Source: Artemisia argyi (taxonomy: Eukaryota; Streptophyta; Magnoliopsida; Asterales; Asteraceae). Taken from it: a stretch of 64,000 nucleotides of DNA. Under the pieces are notes generated by a model. That model was not told where the DNA came from, did not search any database, and saw only the letters and a program-made list of their open reading frames with translations. Below, piece by piece: positions 24,573 to 36,900 of the stretch; the stretch's first letter is position 1; every line of letters starts with the position of its first letter. The stretch is from positions 112,154,949-112,218,948 of the forward strand of contig CM060696.1 in NCBI GenBank assembly GCA_030686995.1, written 5' to 3'. The translations under genes were made by a program, and so were the position numbers.

Positions 24573-25171
24573 CTTGAATTAATTTCTCAATTTTGGTATT
24601 TTAATCATAATAAATAATAGAAAAGTCAAAAAAATAATTTTCTTTTTCTGGAAATTCATTTTATTAGAATAAGATTTTTAGAAAATTGTTTCACGTTTGT
24701 AGGATCATTTTTCAATTAAAGTTACGTTTTATTTTGAACGTTACGTTTTAAATAATCGCGTTTGCATTTCCGTTTTTACATTTTTAACTTTAATGCATAC
24801 CTAGCTTGTACAATTTGCATAGTTTGTGTTTGTTTGTTATAATTTGAATTACTTGATCCCATATATTCACTTTTATTCCTATTCACTTCACGAATCACGA
24901 ACCGAAATCACGATTCCATTCAACCTTCGTTGGGAGAACGACCCGGGGAAATACTTTCGCGAGTATTTCTTCGGTAAAATATATACCCGTACTAAAACGA
25001 TAAATCAACTTCTTATTCAAGAAGTTCATGTAGATTTAGTCATTTATATCGATTAGACTTTCATGTCTTGGATCATCATTGTATCATCACAATCTATTCA
25101 CCAAACTAGATTAGATGATTTATGTGTTTGTGCCATAAAACACAAGGTTTTTATGTTGGGCCACAAAACAT

Positions 25172-25266
25172 AGCGAGAGTAGTTGTACCTTTGTAAAAGA
25201 ACTAGCGGGAGTAATTGTACCCTTGTAAATGAACTAGCGGGAGTGGTTGTACCCTGTAAAAGAACC
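25172..25266 (+). repeat. 32-bp triple repeat in the Sirevirus-like LTR
   Basis: Three units start at 25172, 25204 and 25235. Each reads AGCGRGAGT, then RTTGTACC, then TTGTAAA and GAAC with small changes. It lies in the distal (R-U5) part of the LTR. Confidence 0.8.
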
Positions 25267-25689
25267 CGGTATTTAGCTTTGTACCGGAAAAATTGTAAGC
25301 GACGATTGTAAGGTTTTCTCCACCGAGAATGGAGCTTGTTGATTTAGTGAAGTAACTCTCGAGTTGAGTACTCGAGGAGTGGATTAGGGCGGAGAGGAGA
25401 TCCGTAACTGAACCACTATAAATCCTCGTGTTCGGTTTGCGCTTTCTTTTACTTATTGCTTTGCTTTTATACTTGCATTATATCATTGCGTGTGGTGTGA
25501 CTTGATGGTTATACTTGTTTGACAACTTGTTATATGTTTTATATTAGTCATAAGACTATTATTAGCATTTTACATATTATGGCAAGCTTGATTGAAAATT
25601 TGATACAACAAGTTTGAAGTTTTTAAACGGTAACGTATTCACCCCCCCCCCCCCCCCCCTCTACATTTCACAATTGATTTCACAACAAC

Positions 25690-26040
25690 ATTTAGGTAGA
25701 AAAAGTTGTCAGCACTGGTAAACCAAAGTATGCTTAACCTAGTATACTAGGAACATGCTATTCATTTACAAGTTGGCAAACTACTATGCCCATGTGATTC
25801 TATAGTATTTTCCCTTTTATTTAAATGAAACTTTGTAACTAAGATAAGTAAGGCTTCTAAACAAACACATAAAGTAATACTTAGTATTATATTTGATAGG
25901 ATCCCCTCTCCTAGGAACGAACTAAGCAAAGCTAGCTGCCACTAGTCGTTCTAATAGGAGATTTTTCATCTATCATCAACCGAGTAGTGTGCCGTAAGCT
26001 ATTCCATTGTAAATCTTTGATTCATTTCTAATAAGATTTT
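25690..26040 (+). mobile_element. Second half of the old Copia-type LTR
   Basis: This continues the LTR broken at 5059, as judged from the ACAAC duplication. It has no reading frame. The true LTR end is not marked by a primer site or duplication that I can identify; it lies somewhere before the gypsy fragment that starts near 26110. Confidence 0.4.
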
Positions 26041-26109
26041 TAAATGTCGAAAAGTACAAATGGTGTTATTGTGGTTTTGGGTAAAGTTGGTGCTACTCTT
26101 ATTTTTAGT

Positions 26110-27520
26110 AGCAAGGTGTTGTCATTTGTTCAAACTGCGTGGACCAACGCAATTTCATTGTCCTTGAAGGTAACTACTTCCCCTCCTACTTCCAAAGACA
26201 TTTGCTTTCCATAGACATCAACCTTGGCGTGGGCCATAGCAAGGATCGGTCGTCTAAGAATTATAGGAATTTTGTCATCCTCAACAATATCAAGTATAGC
26301 AAAATCAACGGGGAAAATGAATTTGTCAATTTTTACCAAGACGTTTTTAACTACTCCTTTGGGGATTGCATAGATTTATCTATCATTCGATCTCCATCCT
26401 AATAGGTTTTAACTTACCTAAAACTAACTGTTTAAACATTGAAAATGACATAACACTAATGCTAGCTCCTAAGTCAGCCAACGCGTTTTTTACAGTTAAA
26501 TTACCGATTAAACAAGGAAGTGTAAAACTTCCAGGATCCCTTTCTTTAGGTGGTGATTCATTACGCGATATTGCTGAGCATCTAGCATTAAGCTTGACGG
26601 ATGATACTTCCTCGAACCTAATCTTACTATCAACAAATTTCTGCAAACATTTAATATTATCAGATTATGGTTTAGAATGTCAACTAGAGGTTGGCAGCTT
26701 TTCCAAGCCTTCAAGGAATAAATTTCCTTGCTCCTAAGCGATCCTCTTTTTGACCCTTTTTTAGAAGGTGGTTGGCGCATTTGGCCGTTCAGCTCCTAGT
26801 ATTGCATTTGCGGGTTTGCTTTCCTTCGTGATATTTTCTTCTTCCTTTTGTATGTCATGTTTGGAAAGTGCCGATGCACTAAAATATCGTTAGCAATGAT
26901 AACTAATGAATAATTAGGAGTTTGTCCCTTTAATTTATCCTTTGACTTAGCCATCTTGACTTGGTCGGCTGAGTTTCTTTTTGTTTATTGTTCCAGAATA
27001 TCCTCAATTCTCCCCTCCGTGTTTTCAATGGCCTTATCTTGTGCCCTTAAGGTTAAATCAGTATCTTCAAAAAACTTTTTCATCCATTCTTCGTCTCTAA
27101 CCTGACTCTTCTTTGATTCTTCTAAGTACCTATTTATTGTCTCCTCCAAATTGATTCTTTTCAATGGAAAAGATGCTATTCTTCCTTCCATGCTTTTAAC
27201 TTCCTCCTTAAGGGAACAATCTTTGTCACAATGCATTCCTCCGCATACCTTACATCCGACTTGGATAGCATGAACACTTTCTTTAATCTTTCTCACATAA
27301 TCACTGAAAATCGTCGTTTATGTTGGTTATAGCTTTCATGGTATCCGATACTCCACCAATCATTTGAATATCAGATTCGTCGTGCCATTTTTTAGAATGG
27401 TCGGCCATGTCTTGGATTGATTCCAGAGCTTGTGTCGATGTTTTCCCAGAGATTGGTCCTTTAGTGTCTAGCATTTGACGTGTACGAATATCCAGTCCCT
27501 TGTAACAAAATAACATTGCG
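26110..27520 (-). pseudogene. Gypsy gag C-terminus and protease fragment
   Basis: Read on the minus strand from 27516. A gag C-terminal stretch comes first, with LDIRTRQMLDTKGPI and WHDESD. A CCHC-like knuckle follows (CKVCGGMHCDKDC, near 27240) and then helical spacer sequence (27296-26985). Next is a retropepsin-like domain with ALADLGASISVM (near 26470), the form of the protease active site usual in Tat and Athila elements. The stretch ends FPVDFAILDIV and IPIILRRPILAMAHAKVDV (26339-26190). Frameshifts and stops separate these pieces. It is truncated before reverse transcriptase. LTRs for it are not visible. Confidence 0.8.
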
Positions 27521-29480
27521 CATCAAACTAAATCAAGTTAAAAATTTTATGCATCAAAATTTTTTACGCACCAAAATTTGTTTTTTGTGCATTAAAAAAT
27601 GTATGAAAACTTCTTTCACAAATGTTTTATGCACCAACATACCCAGTCTAGTGAAACATACTCATAAATGGGTGGCGTATAAGTTATTTTTTGATAAATG
27701 GTTGACTTAAAGTAAAAAGGTTTAATAGTTGGCCAGTTGGGTGACATTCCAATACATAATCCCAATAATATAGTATCCTCACGGGTGAATTCTATGATTC
27801 AACATGGTATCATTAGTGGGTTTGATCTCAAGACCTAGTAGTCCACAATAAGCTATTGCCCCTACGCCACCCTGTCAAACCGTTTATCTCTTTTCCCCAT
27901 AAAAAATTGTTTGCAATTTTTAGCAGTAATATTACATGCGTATTGTTTATGTCATAACTTCCAAACCGTTTAGAGTTACCTAATGCGGTTAACTCATTCT
28001 TTTCGTTTTACAACTCCGAACAAAACACAACCAAGATCACCTTCATTAGCTATCAGACGGGCCACCGAAAGCCGACTGCCGCAAAGAAAACTGTCTACGC
28101 TTTGCTTTTGCTGTTGATGCATGAATTAGATTAATCTCCGCTTACTGTTTTATCAACAAATTTGTTATTTGATTTTGGTGATGCTTGAAAGATTGCTTTT
28201 GCTTTCTGCAGGATCAACAAATATATGTTATTTCTTTAATGGTTTTTATATTTGTATTCTATTCGAGCTTTTGCAATTACGTCGTTTGAATTATGAAAGA
28301 GTATCAGATGATAAATTGTGTTCTGTACATTAAGCCCGGGCCTCATTTTATCTATCAATATCACATGAATAATAAAGTGTCCCCACAAGGAAATTTTATT
28401 ATTCAACAAGTATAACATTTTGATTTTAAGTATAACGATGTGAAAAAATCTCGCACGTTGTGGCATGAGCCTTAGCGACATATTTGACAATCGGTTGATT
28501 TTTAGAATTTTTGGTTCAACTATTTTGTTATACTTTTAATTCTATCACACGTGATGCATATACCCTACAAAATTACTAATCTCAAGTCATTAAAAAAAAC
28601 GTAAGTTGCCTAATATAATAGCAATATCTTTTTTCATTATAAAAAAAGATTAAGAAAAGTAAAGAAAAATAATGTGTAAATATTTAAAATATAAAGTTTA
28701 AAACATTTAGTGGTTAATTTGTTATTATACAAAACTTAAACATGCTAAATTATAAATTGATTGGATTCTAAATATAACAAGGTGAAAAAAGCCTAGCACG
28801 TTATGGCAGGATCATGGAGACATATTTTAATACCAGATGATCTTTTTATGATTTTTTTATTCAACTATTTTGTTACTGTTTTTATTCTAACACACGTAAT
28901 GCGTATATCCTGCAAAAAACTTATCTCAAGTCATCTAAAAATATAAGTCGCCTAATGTAACAACAGTATCATTTTCCATTATTATATTTTTTTTAACAAA
29001 AGTATAGCAACAAAATCTATAGGGATTTAACATATAAAGTTTAAAAAATTTAGTGGTCACTTTGTTATTATACAAAACTTAAACATGAGGTTTCCTTGTC
29101 ATTTCATTAAATTTAAATGGAATGTTTTCGAGTTTCTTTAAAATCCACTGTAGATGAAATAGTTTATTTAAGGTTATTATTGAAATGAAATGTAAGAAAA
29201 ATAAGGATACATAAACATGCAACGAAGTGCGGGTAGCAGTTATATACTGTATCATAAAGCAATTATACAAAAATATTTCAGCGTTACTTTAAGCAATGCA
29301 AATATATCATTCAAACATTATCCTAAAAACTTATTTTCTCGTCTACATGTGATAAATCAAAAACAATGCAAATACTTATTTACAGTATTTCAACCTTATA
29401 AAAAGTATGCAAATTTATTATTACCGTTGGGTATCAATAATCAACTATTGAAAGCGTTTAGTTGCCCGTTTGATAAATAA
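27521..29480. other. AT-rich non-coding DNA with a two-copy repeat
   Basis: No gene is seen. The stretch contains a primer-like word TGGTATCATTAG near 27806 and the 340-bp duplicated unit listed next. Small frames here show no protein-like composition. Confidence 0.4.
28424..29095. repeat. Imperfect direct repeat, two units of about 340 bp
   Basis: Unit 1 (about 28424-28750) and unit 2 (about 28765-29095) share, in order: TATAAC, GTGAAAAAA with GCACGTT, GGCA, GACATATTT, TTCAACTATTTTGTTA, CACACGT, CTCAAGTCAT, CGCCTAAT or GCCTAAT, ATATAAAGTTTAAAA, TTTAGTGGT and TACAAAACTTAAACATG. The divergence indicates an old duplication. The origin is unknown. Confidence 0.6.
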
Positions 29481-30302
29481 GTTATGGGCAATGTTTTAAA
29501 AACCGGGTTGACCCGGCCGGTTCAACCGGGAACCGGTTGGGAGACCAGGCCGGATGTCACCGGTTTTTTAACTGTTACGCTACTGGTGGGGATGTCGATG
29601 CTATAGATATGAAATGATAAATGCATTTGATGTATCTTGACTCTATATATGTGTTGATGTAAATTTTTAATCTTGTAACATTGAGAAGAAATGGCCTTTT
29701 TCTTTTGTTATTCTACAATCATTTGTCTGTTTATTGCATTGTTTTTTTAGCAAAAGTTCACTAAGTTAGACATGTTTGTAATATATAATCGGTTACTCTG
29801 TTTTTTTGAGCAAACTGTTACTCTATTTAACAAATCATAATTTGATTTTTTATTTTTTTATTTTTATTTTATTTTATTTTTTGCAAAATTTTATTTTAAT
29901 ATTGTAGGTATGGAACCTAAAGACAAAGTACCATCAGAAACTCAATCTCATTCATCGGTACAATCAAATGTAAGAGCGAAGTCGGATAAAGCATGGGATT
30001 ATGCAACACTACATATCAAAGAAGATGGGAAAAAAGCATACATTTGTAACTATTGTCATAAGGTTATTCGTGGTGGTGGGATAAATAGAGTTAAGAAACA
30101 TCTCGCTGGCCAAAAGGGCGAGGTAGCACCGTGTACAAAAGTAAATGGGGATGTTAGATTTACTATGCTAGGTCTTCTGAAAGAAAATGAAAAAAAGGCA
30201 AAAGATAAGGAAAATGAAGTTGGAAGTAGTGTTAACATCTCGGAAGATGATGAAGAAGAACCCGTGGCTAGATAATTGCAAAAGGGCATTGGTCGAGTTC
30301 TC

Positions 30303-30306
<4 letters not shown>

Positions 30307-30346
<40 letters not shown>

Positions 30347-30349
30347 AAA
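30307..30349. repeat. Homopolymer tract T33-A10
   Basis: Thirty-three T followed by ten A sit inside the transposase gene. The length is likely to be uncertain in any assembly. Confidence 0.85.
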
Positions 30350-31481
30350 CGATTCTTCTCAGCCTACTATCAAAAAAGCTATGCAAAGTAAGGAAATTTG
30401 GCTATTGCTATGTGTTATTATGATGCTTGCATACCCATGAATGCTCTTAATTCTCCTTAGTTTCAACAAGCTGTAGATAAAATAGCAAGCATTGGTTATG
30501 GTTACAAAGCACCTAATTATCATGCTTTGAGGGTCAGTTTGTTAGAAGATGCTAAAAAGTCTGTTTCGTTATTAGTTGAATCATATAGAAGTCAATGGAT
30601 TGATACTGGTTGCACGATTATAAGTGATGGGTGGACGGATATAAGGGAACGCCATCTGATTAATTTCTTGGTTTATTGTCCTAAAGGGATATCATTTATC
30701 AAGTCAGTTGATGCATCTAATATTGAGAATAATGCTACAAATCTGTGTAACTTTTTTGCTGAGATTGTTGAAATGGTTGGAGCAAAGAATGTGGTCCAAA
30801 TGGTTACCGACAATGCCGCTAATTACAAAGCTGCTGGTAAGATGTTAACTAATAAATATCGTCATATGGCTTGGTCTCCATGTGCAGCACACGGATGATT
30901 TCTGTCCAGCCAGGTCTTTTTCTTAACCAACATAAAGGTCACTTATGATTATAAATGAAAACAGTAACCCTTGATTCTGATGAAAAGCCTGCAATTGGTT
31001 ATGTTTATGAGGGAATGTATCGAGCAAGGAAAAGGATTAAGGAATTATTTAAAAGAAAGAAAGAATCATACAAGCCATACACTAACATAATCGATGACCG
31101 TTGGGATAGGACATTGCGTACTAGTATTCATTGTGCGGCTTACTGGTTAAATCCAACTTTCCACTATGATCGTAAGAACTTTTGTAAGAATCCTGAGGTG
31201 CTTAGAGGAGTTCTTGATATGGTTGAGAAGTATTTTCCAGGTAATGAATGTATCGAGATTACTAAGCTTTTAGACATATATCGTGATGGTGGAGGTGACT
31301 TTAGTAGGGTTAGTGCAGTTAAAGGTCGTAGCCAACATCGTCCGGGTAAGACTAATTTTATATCTTACTGTTAATAATATTATAATGTTATTACAGTATA
31401 TATTTTTTGCTAACCATTTCCTTTTTTTATCTTTAATGAGTGGTGGAGACTATTTGGTGGAAAATATCCCAAAATACAAGA

Positions 31482-31867
31482 TGCTGAAGGTTGATTATTA
31501 TAACAGACAAGTAACAATATGTTAGGTTAGAATTAAAGAAGAAGAAAGAAATATATCTTAGAGAGAGAGAAAGAAGTTGGGAGGATTCTAGAGAGAGAAA
31601 GTGAAGAAAAATGTAGAATATTAGATTAGGTGAATGAAAGCTCCAACCCCTTCCAAGCTAGGGAAGGGGTATTTATAGTTACAATAAAACGCCCCCTGAA
31701 ACGGGCTGTGGAGCGGGCTGACAGTGGGTAAAGACCCGACCTGACTCCACAAATACTAACTAACACTAAAGTACGTACTAACTAATATGATAACTACTAC
31801 GAGCTACAACATGCTAAACTATACTCGGGGTGACCGAGTCTTCATATGAATAAACGTATTCCTAACA
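31482..31867 (-). repeat. 3' LTR of the Copia element
   Basis: The start on the minus strand is TGTTAGG, directly after the polypurine tract. It contains a GAGA-rich stretch (31561-31612), a CACCCCGAGTATA word, and the GGAAGGGG inverted repeat around 31646-31670. It matches 53542-53927 with few differences. Confidence 0.93.
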
Positions 31868-33909
31868 ATCTCCCCCTAAGGGAGGTCACCCTAGAAAATA
31901 AATAATGAATCATAGCATTCAAGTCTTTGAAGACATCTTTGTAGCTCGTAGCCTTTTGATTCTTCATTGTTGAGATCTTTGTGCTTTAAGCGGTAGACTC
32001 TAGATGACTTGTTCAGTGTGATGGATGGTCTTGGGAAATTACTTCAAGTTTATCATCCAAATGAGTGTCTAAAAGTCATATTTGAGTAGTAACATCTCCA
32101 TGTGATATGAACATCTTTGTGTTGGCATGCTCACACTTTTCAGGATCATGATCTTCTGTATCAGAGTTGTGGAAGCATAAATGAGGCCCAATTAATGATC
32201 ATGATTTCTTAGATTGTGATGTCGAAGTGTGAGCATGTGTTGATGGATCAGCATCTTTTCAGCAATCAATTGCAACCGTCAGAAATTCCTGCAAGTATAC
32301 AGTTAGCAACAAATCATCCGGTACTTATAGGTTTGGAATTAGAGATTGTCAACAGCATAGTGTGAAGCCTCCTTCTAATCCTTACCAAGACCGTTCCCAA
32401 TCAGCAAACCCCTGAGAGGATTTACACGATCTACCTAAGTAAATCAATGACTGGGTGAGTCGCTAGAGTTCACTCCACGACTGTAGACCATTGGTAACCG
32501 CCGCGACCACTAAGTGTAATCCATAAGGAATTACCGAAGTGACCTGCTTTCAGGGCTGCTTGATGTTGACCCTGGCAGGAATATCCGTTCAATCATTGGG
32601 AGTTACAATAGCAACATCCCTCATAAATGTTCTGGCAGATTGCTAAGATCTGCGTAGGACTCATAAGTTTACCACTGGTGTCCTTAATGTTGAACAACCA
32701 GGGTAGAAGTAGCACGTGTTCCTATGAGATCTTTGTATGCATCTCGAGGCTCTAGACTCAATAAGTGCATTTGGTTTACCTATGCGGAGATTAGGGAGAG
32801 GTCTCCTGCTTCAATATCAACCATCTCTAAGAAATAAGTTGATAGATTACACCGGTTCCCTGTGAGAATGAAACAAGTTCTTTTAAGAGAACTTGAGTGG
32901 CTAGAAGGTTTAGTGCAGTGCGTCACTGGGTCCATGACGTCATGTCTTCAATACCGATGTCGCCTTAGCAACCATCAGTAGATTATGAATTGAACCCGGT
33001 TTCTGCCCTAAGGTTGAATAATTGGAGGGCTATTTCTTTTCACCCTTTCTCATTTCATTTCTTTTTAATTCTTCAACCCCTTCTTTCTCCATTTTCACAT
33101 TTCTCCTTTTTTTCATAATCATACCTACGGACTTTTTAATACTATCTATTTGGTTTTGTCCATGGGTAGATCCCTCCAGCTCTGGCGGATCATAGGACAA
33201 TTTTCCTAACCTTAGCCACCTTATAACATCCTGGCTATCCTATGTTGCCATTTACCAAACCATTGAAAATTCTCTCAACGTGTTTATGATTGAGAAACAC
33301 ATTTGGTTAATACGTTGAGAGTTTTGTCATTTTCAAATGCTCCCCCTTGACATGTGCTCATATGTTTTGATTTGAAAATTTGTACATGTCGGGAAGAGTT
33401 GCACTTTTTGAATTGATCTACCTTAAGTGAACATGAACGGGCATTCGAGACACGCTTACATCACTAGTTAGACTAGCTTAAAGTTATTACCCGACCCGAT
33501 CAGATTCACCAAAGGTTTCTTGAAACGGTACATTCTACTTAGACAAGTCCTTTTCGAGACACACTTACATCACTGGTTAGACCAGCTTGAAATTATTACC
33601 CATCCAGGACTAGTCCTTTCAATTCAAGACAGTTGTGTTTCGTCAATTCATGAGTCAAGACTGAGATGCACTCACATGAGATGCAAGGATCCTTTTGCAC
33701 AAACCATTTGATCCCCCTCAATATGTGCATTGATATATAAAACGAGTTTAGCACATATGGGAGAGCATGCATTGAGATTCAAAATATCACATTTTAATCA
33801 GATTTTCAAATTTATCACATTTTCTCCCCCGATCAAAAATTTCAAACCAATTGAGATTTGTGATCCCAAGTGATTTAAATGAGTTTAAAGATTTTGGGGG
33901 AAAGATGTG
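31868..33909 (-). other. Copia 3' internal region, non-coding
   Basis: It starts (minus orientation, right to left) without reading frames and ends at the polypurine tract, the complement of ATCTCCCCCTAAGGG at 31868-31882. A direct repeat of TCGAGACAC, TTACATCACT, GTTAGAC and TATTACCC occurs at 33445-33492 and 33555-33602. Confidence 0.5.
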
Positions 33910-36900
33910 TGATTGAGCCTAAACCACCTAACTTATATTGACCAAAGAATGGTCAACAAAGTCAAATAGCCTAGATCAATACTCCGGGTAATATAAGGTA
34001 TCACCGGGTCGTTAAATCCCGTTGAGGTGTGAAATGTAACTTTAGCGTGCTTTGTGATCGGGTGTTATTCACATAAAAGGTTTGTTGTGAGAATTATTTG
34101 GAGATTATTAACAAAAATAGCTTAGGAAAGCTATGTGAATGGTTACTGGTATTGAGATCGAGAAGAAATCACCTAAAACTTAAAACCATACGTTTGCCGA
34201 AGACGGTGACAAACGTACAAAAACGTGAATACGGTGATCTGGAAAGGCTACTGGTATGAAAATTTACTTTTTACAAACCTAATGATGAGAGAAAATTTTT
34301 GGAAATTTAAAACTAATTTTTACACTAATTTAATAATTACTAATAATTAAATACTATTTTTCTAATTACTTTTAATTAACTAAATTAACCTAAATTATAA
34401 ATAATTATGAAATTAACTTGGAAAAATAAAAATTAAACTTAGAAAAATCTAAAATACTATAAAACTAATTTTAGAATTGAAAATATATTTTTAAGACTAT
34501 TTAATTAATTATTACTAATTATTAACTAATTATTAATTACTTTTTAATTATTTAAAATAACCTAAATTCTAAATAATTATTAAATTACACTAGAAAAGTG
34601 AAAATAAAATTTGGAAAAACTAAAAATAACTAAAAACTAATTTTAAAATTTAATTTATATTTTTCTGATTTACTAATTAATTATTAACTATTTAATAATT
34701 ACTAAAAACTATTTTTAATTAAGAAAAATACTAAATGATAAAAGAAAAATCTGAAAAAATTACAGAAATAGTTTTTACACACCAGAAGCCTAGGAAAATT
34801 GTAAAAATGGAATTTGCTTATAAATAAGCTGATGAATAAGCCAATTGGCTTAAATAGAAGCTATCACTTCTATTAAAGTGGGCTTATTTGAGATTTTCTT
34901 TTTCCAAACTGTTTATTACAACTTATAAGACAACTTTTGTGAAGTGATTTTGACTGAGGTCAAGGAAATAAGCACTTCAAGTGCTTATTACCTTAACAGT
35001 TGACTTTTATTGACCAAGAGTGGAAATAAGCCAAAATCAGCTTGTGTGGGGTCCACTTTGGTGAAAACAGATGCAATTAAGTACAATGAGCAAGTTAAAG
35101 CAAGTAATGCACAAATAAGCTAAGTAACTAAGCTCAAACACCAAAATAAGCACTTGCTTATTTGATTCTGAGGCAGAAAAAGGGACAAGCTTTTGGGTTC
35201 AAACAAAGTGGGGTCCACAAGTCTAAAGGTCAAATCAATGGTCAACCCTTACTCCCTGGTAGGAGGGGGTTGTATGAAACCAAATAGGGGGTGTGGGACC
35301 CACTGGGTCAGTCACAAAACACCACCAAAGTTGGGTGGGTGAACTGAGTGGTCTGTGCACAGGGCAAGAGCTTGCCCTGCAGCTCACTTTGAGCTTGTAC
35401 ACAAGCTGGTAGAAAAATCACAAAAATAAAATACCTATAGGATCTTATACTTCTACTGACAAACTATTACCACAACAAATTTCATAGACTAATATCAAAC
35501 ACAAAAATCTAGAAAATTAATGCCATTTTTGGTTTTTCTGAGGTGATGAACTTTTGACTTTTAACAAAACTTTGAGATTTTGACTTTATTGAAACTCAGA
35601 TCCTATTTGTTGCTTGAATCTGTTGTATTGGGCTAAAAGACAACTATTTTAAGCAATAACACAAACTTATGAGTTGATTTTATGAAATCTCAAACTTAAA
35701 TATCACCACAGTTAATCTGTGGTGATGATTTTGGTTGTGGTTTGACTTCTGAGTTTGTGACCACTAAAAAAGGATTTGGTTTAGTGTATTTAGGACTTAA
35801 GTGAACTGTATGAACAACAAGTAACAGCTGAGAACAACCACAATGCTAGAAACAGTTCAATCCAAACACCCCTTTAAAACTGATTTTGACAAGTTTATGA
35901 AGCAATTGATCAAATTAATCCAAATAACTGAGATATAAGCTACTACTAACTACATATAACAACAAATGAACAAGATTAAACACAATTAATCACTACAACT
36001 GAAATTCACATTATGATCCAAATTTATTCTAAAAAACTGAAAATATAAAACATAATACAATAAACCTTCAACCAAGGCTTAACCAAGGTGTCTTGGAACT
36101 GCTACAAGCTCCAGCTTATTCAAGGAATAAGCTGGTAATGTCCATCTTGCTTATCCATTTCAAGCAACTTCCACAAAGCTTCCAAGTCTAATGCCAAGGT
36201 TATTTCCTATGATCTAAATTATCTGATTGTATTTTATCTTTTCTTTTGTATATTTAGAACTTAAGTGAGCTTCTGAAACAAGATTGCAATAATGATAAGC
36301 TTAAACAAACTTAAGTTAAAAATTGAAAATTGAGGTTGAAACTAAAATGCATCAAAATAACTTTTTAAACTGAAACTGATACTTTTATATTAAAAAGAAG
36401 TAACATTACAATGAAAACTACTTAAAAAATAAATTAAGACATGCCTCAAAGGTTTACAAGAGCTAAATACTTATACTACGAATAAAAATACTTCACTATC
36501 TCTTCCACATGGCTTCCTGGTCCACAATGAGGGTTCCACATGCTTTTTCGTTGACCATAGACCAAATCCCAAGCGTCCAATTATGCTAAGATGATCCTGA
36601 GCCCTTGATTGCCATTTTCCCGCCCAAACTTATACGGGGTAAGTTTTAGTGGTATTGGTGGGTGTTGGTGAGGGCATTTATGGTGGTGGGTTTGTTAGGT
36701 GAGGGTTATTAATTGTGGGGGAGATTTGGTGAAAAAGGTGAGGAGGGGGGGGGATTGTTTCCCTGGTTTTGCGTTGTAATGTTGGGGGAAGAATGAGGGT
36801 CAAAGGTCGTTTGACCTTGTTTGACCGTTTGACCCTGGGTGGTTTATTAGCAAAAGGGAGTGGGCCGGATCTTTGTGGTGGACTGGGCCTAGGGGTAAGG

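Larger units (their letters stand above)
6918..25007 (+). mobile_element. Element A: non-autonomous gypsy-type retrotransposon
   Basis: The LTRs are 6918-10435 and 14873-25007, the latter split by B and a MITE. The flanking duplication is ACTTC (6913-6917 and 25008-25012). The internal region is only 4.4 kb. It has a primer site resembling the tRNA-Asp site, one acidic cysteine-containing ORF and no protease, reverse transcriptase, RNase H or integrase. Long LTRs (3.5 kb) with a short internal region lacking pol fit the LARD/TR-GAG class of non-autonomous gypsy elements. It needs pol in trans; a Tat-lineage partner is plausible from the shared primer type. B and LTR C are relatives. Confidence 0.93.
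14873..25007 (+). repeat. 3' LTR of element A, interrupted twice
   Basis: It starts with the same TGGTGTGTA hairpin and ends AAATCA before the duplication ACTTC. Element B with its duplication (17337-23755) and the MITE with its duplication (24401-24580) are inserted. Without them the LTR is about 3.54 kb, close to the 3518 bp sister. A scan of the first kilobase shows only scattered differences from the 5' LTR, so A is fairly young. Confidence 0.9.
5060..25684 (+). mobile_element. Sirevirus-like solo LTR, split by nested insertions
   Basis: The ends are TGTTAGTGC (5060) and TTTCACA (25684), flanked by the 5-bp duplication ACAAC (5055-5059 and 25685-25689). After removal of the CACTA element (6092-6866) and element A with its duplication (6918-25012), about 1.75 kb of LTR remain. 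The distal part has a 32-bp triple repeat and ends with a run of 18 C at 25642-25659 followed by TCTAC. A C-run near the LTR end is a habit of Sirevirus-type Copia LTRs (recalled knowledge). There is no internal region, hence a solo LTR. The LTR starting at 63066 on the minus strand shares the region near GAACCACTATAAATC and is a relative. Confidence 0.85.

Noticed and set aside
27804..27880. tRNA-Met or Copia primer site at TGGTATCATTAG
   Set aside because: No LTR end precedes it, no tRNA cloverleaf can be drawn, and neighbouring sequence is unassigned.
30168..30423. Frames through the T33-A10 tract
   Set aside because: Phe or Lys homopolymers caused by the tract; the true transposase frame is different.
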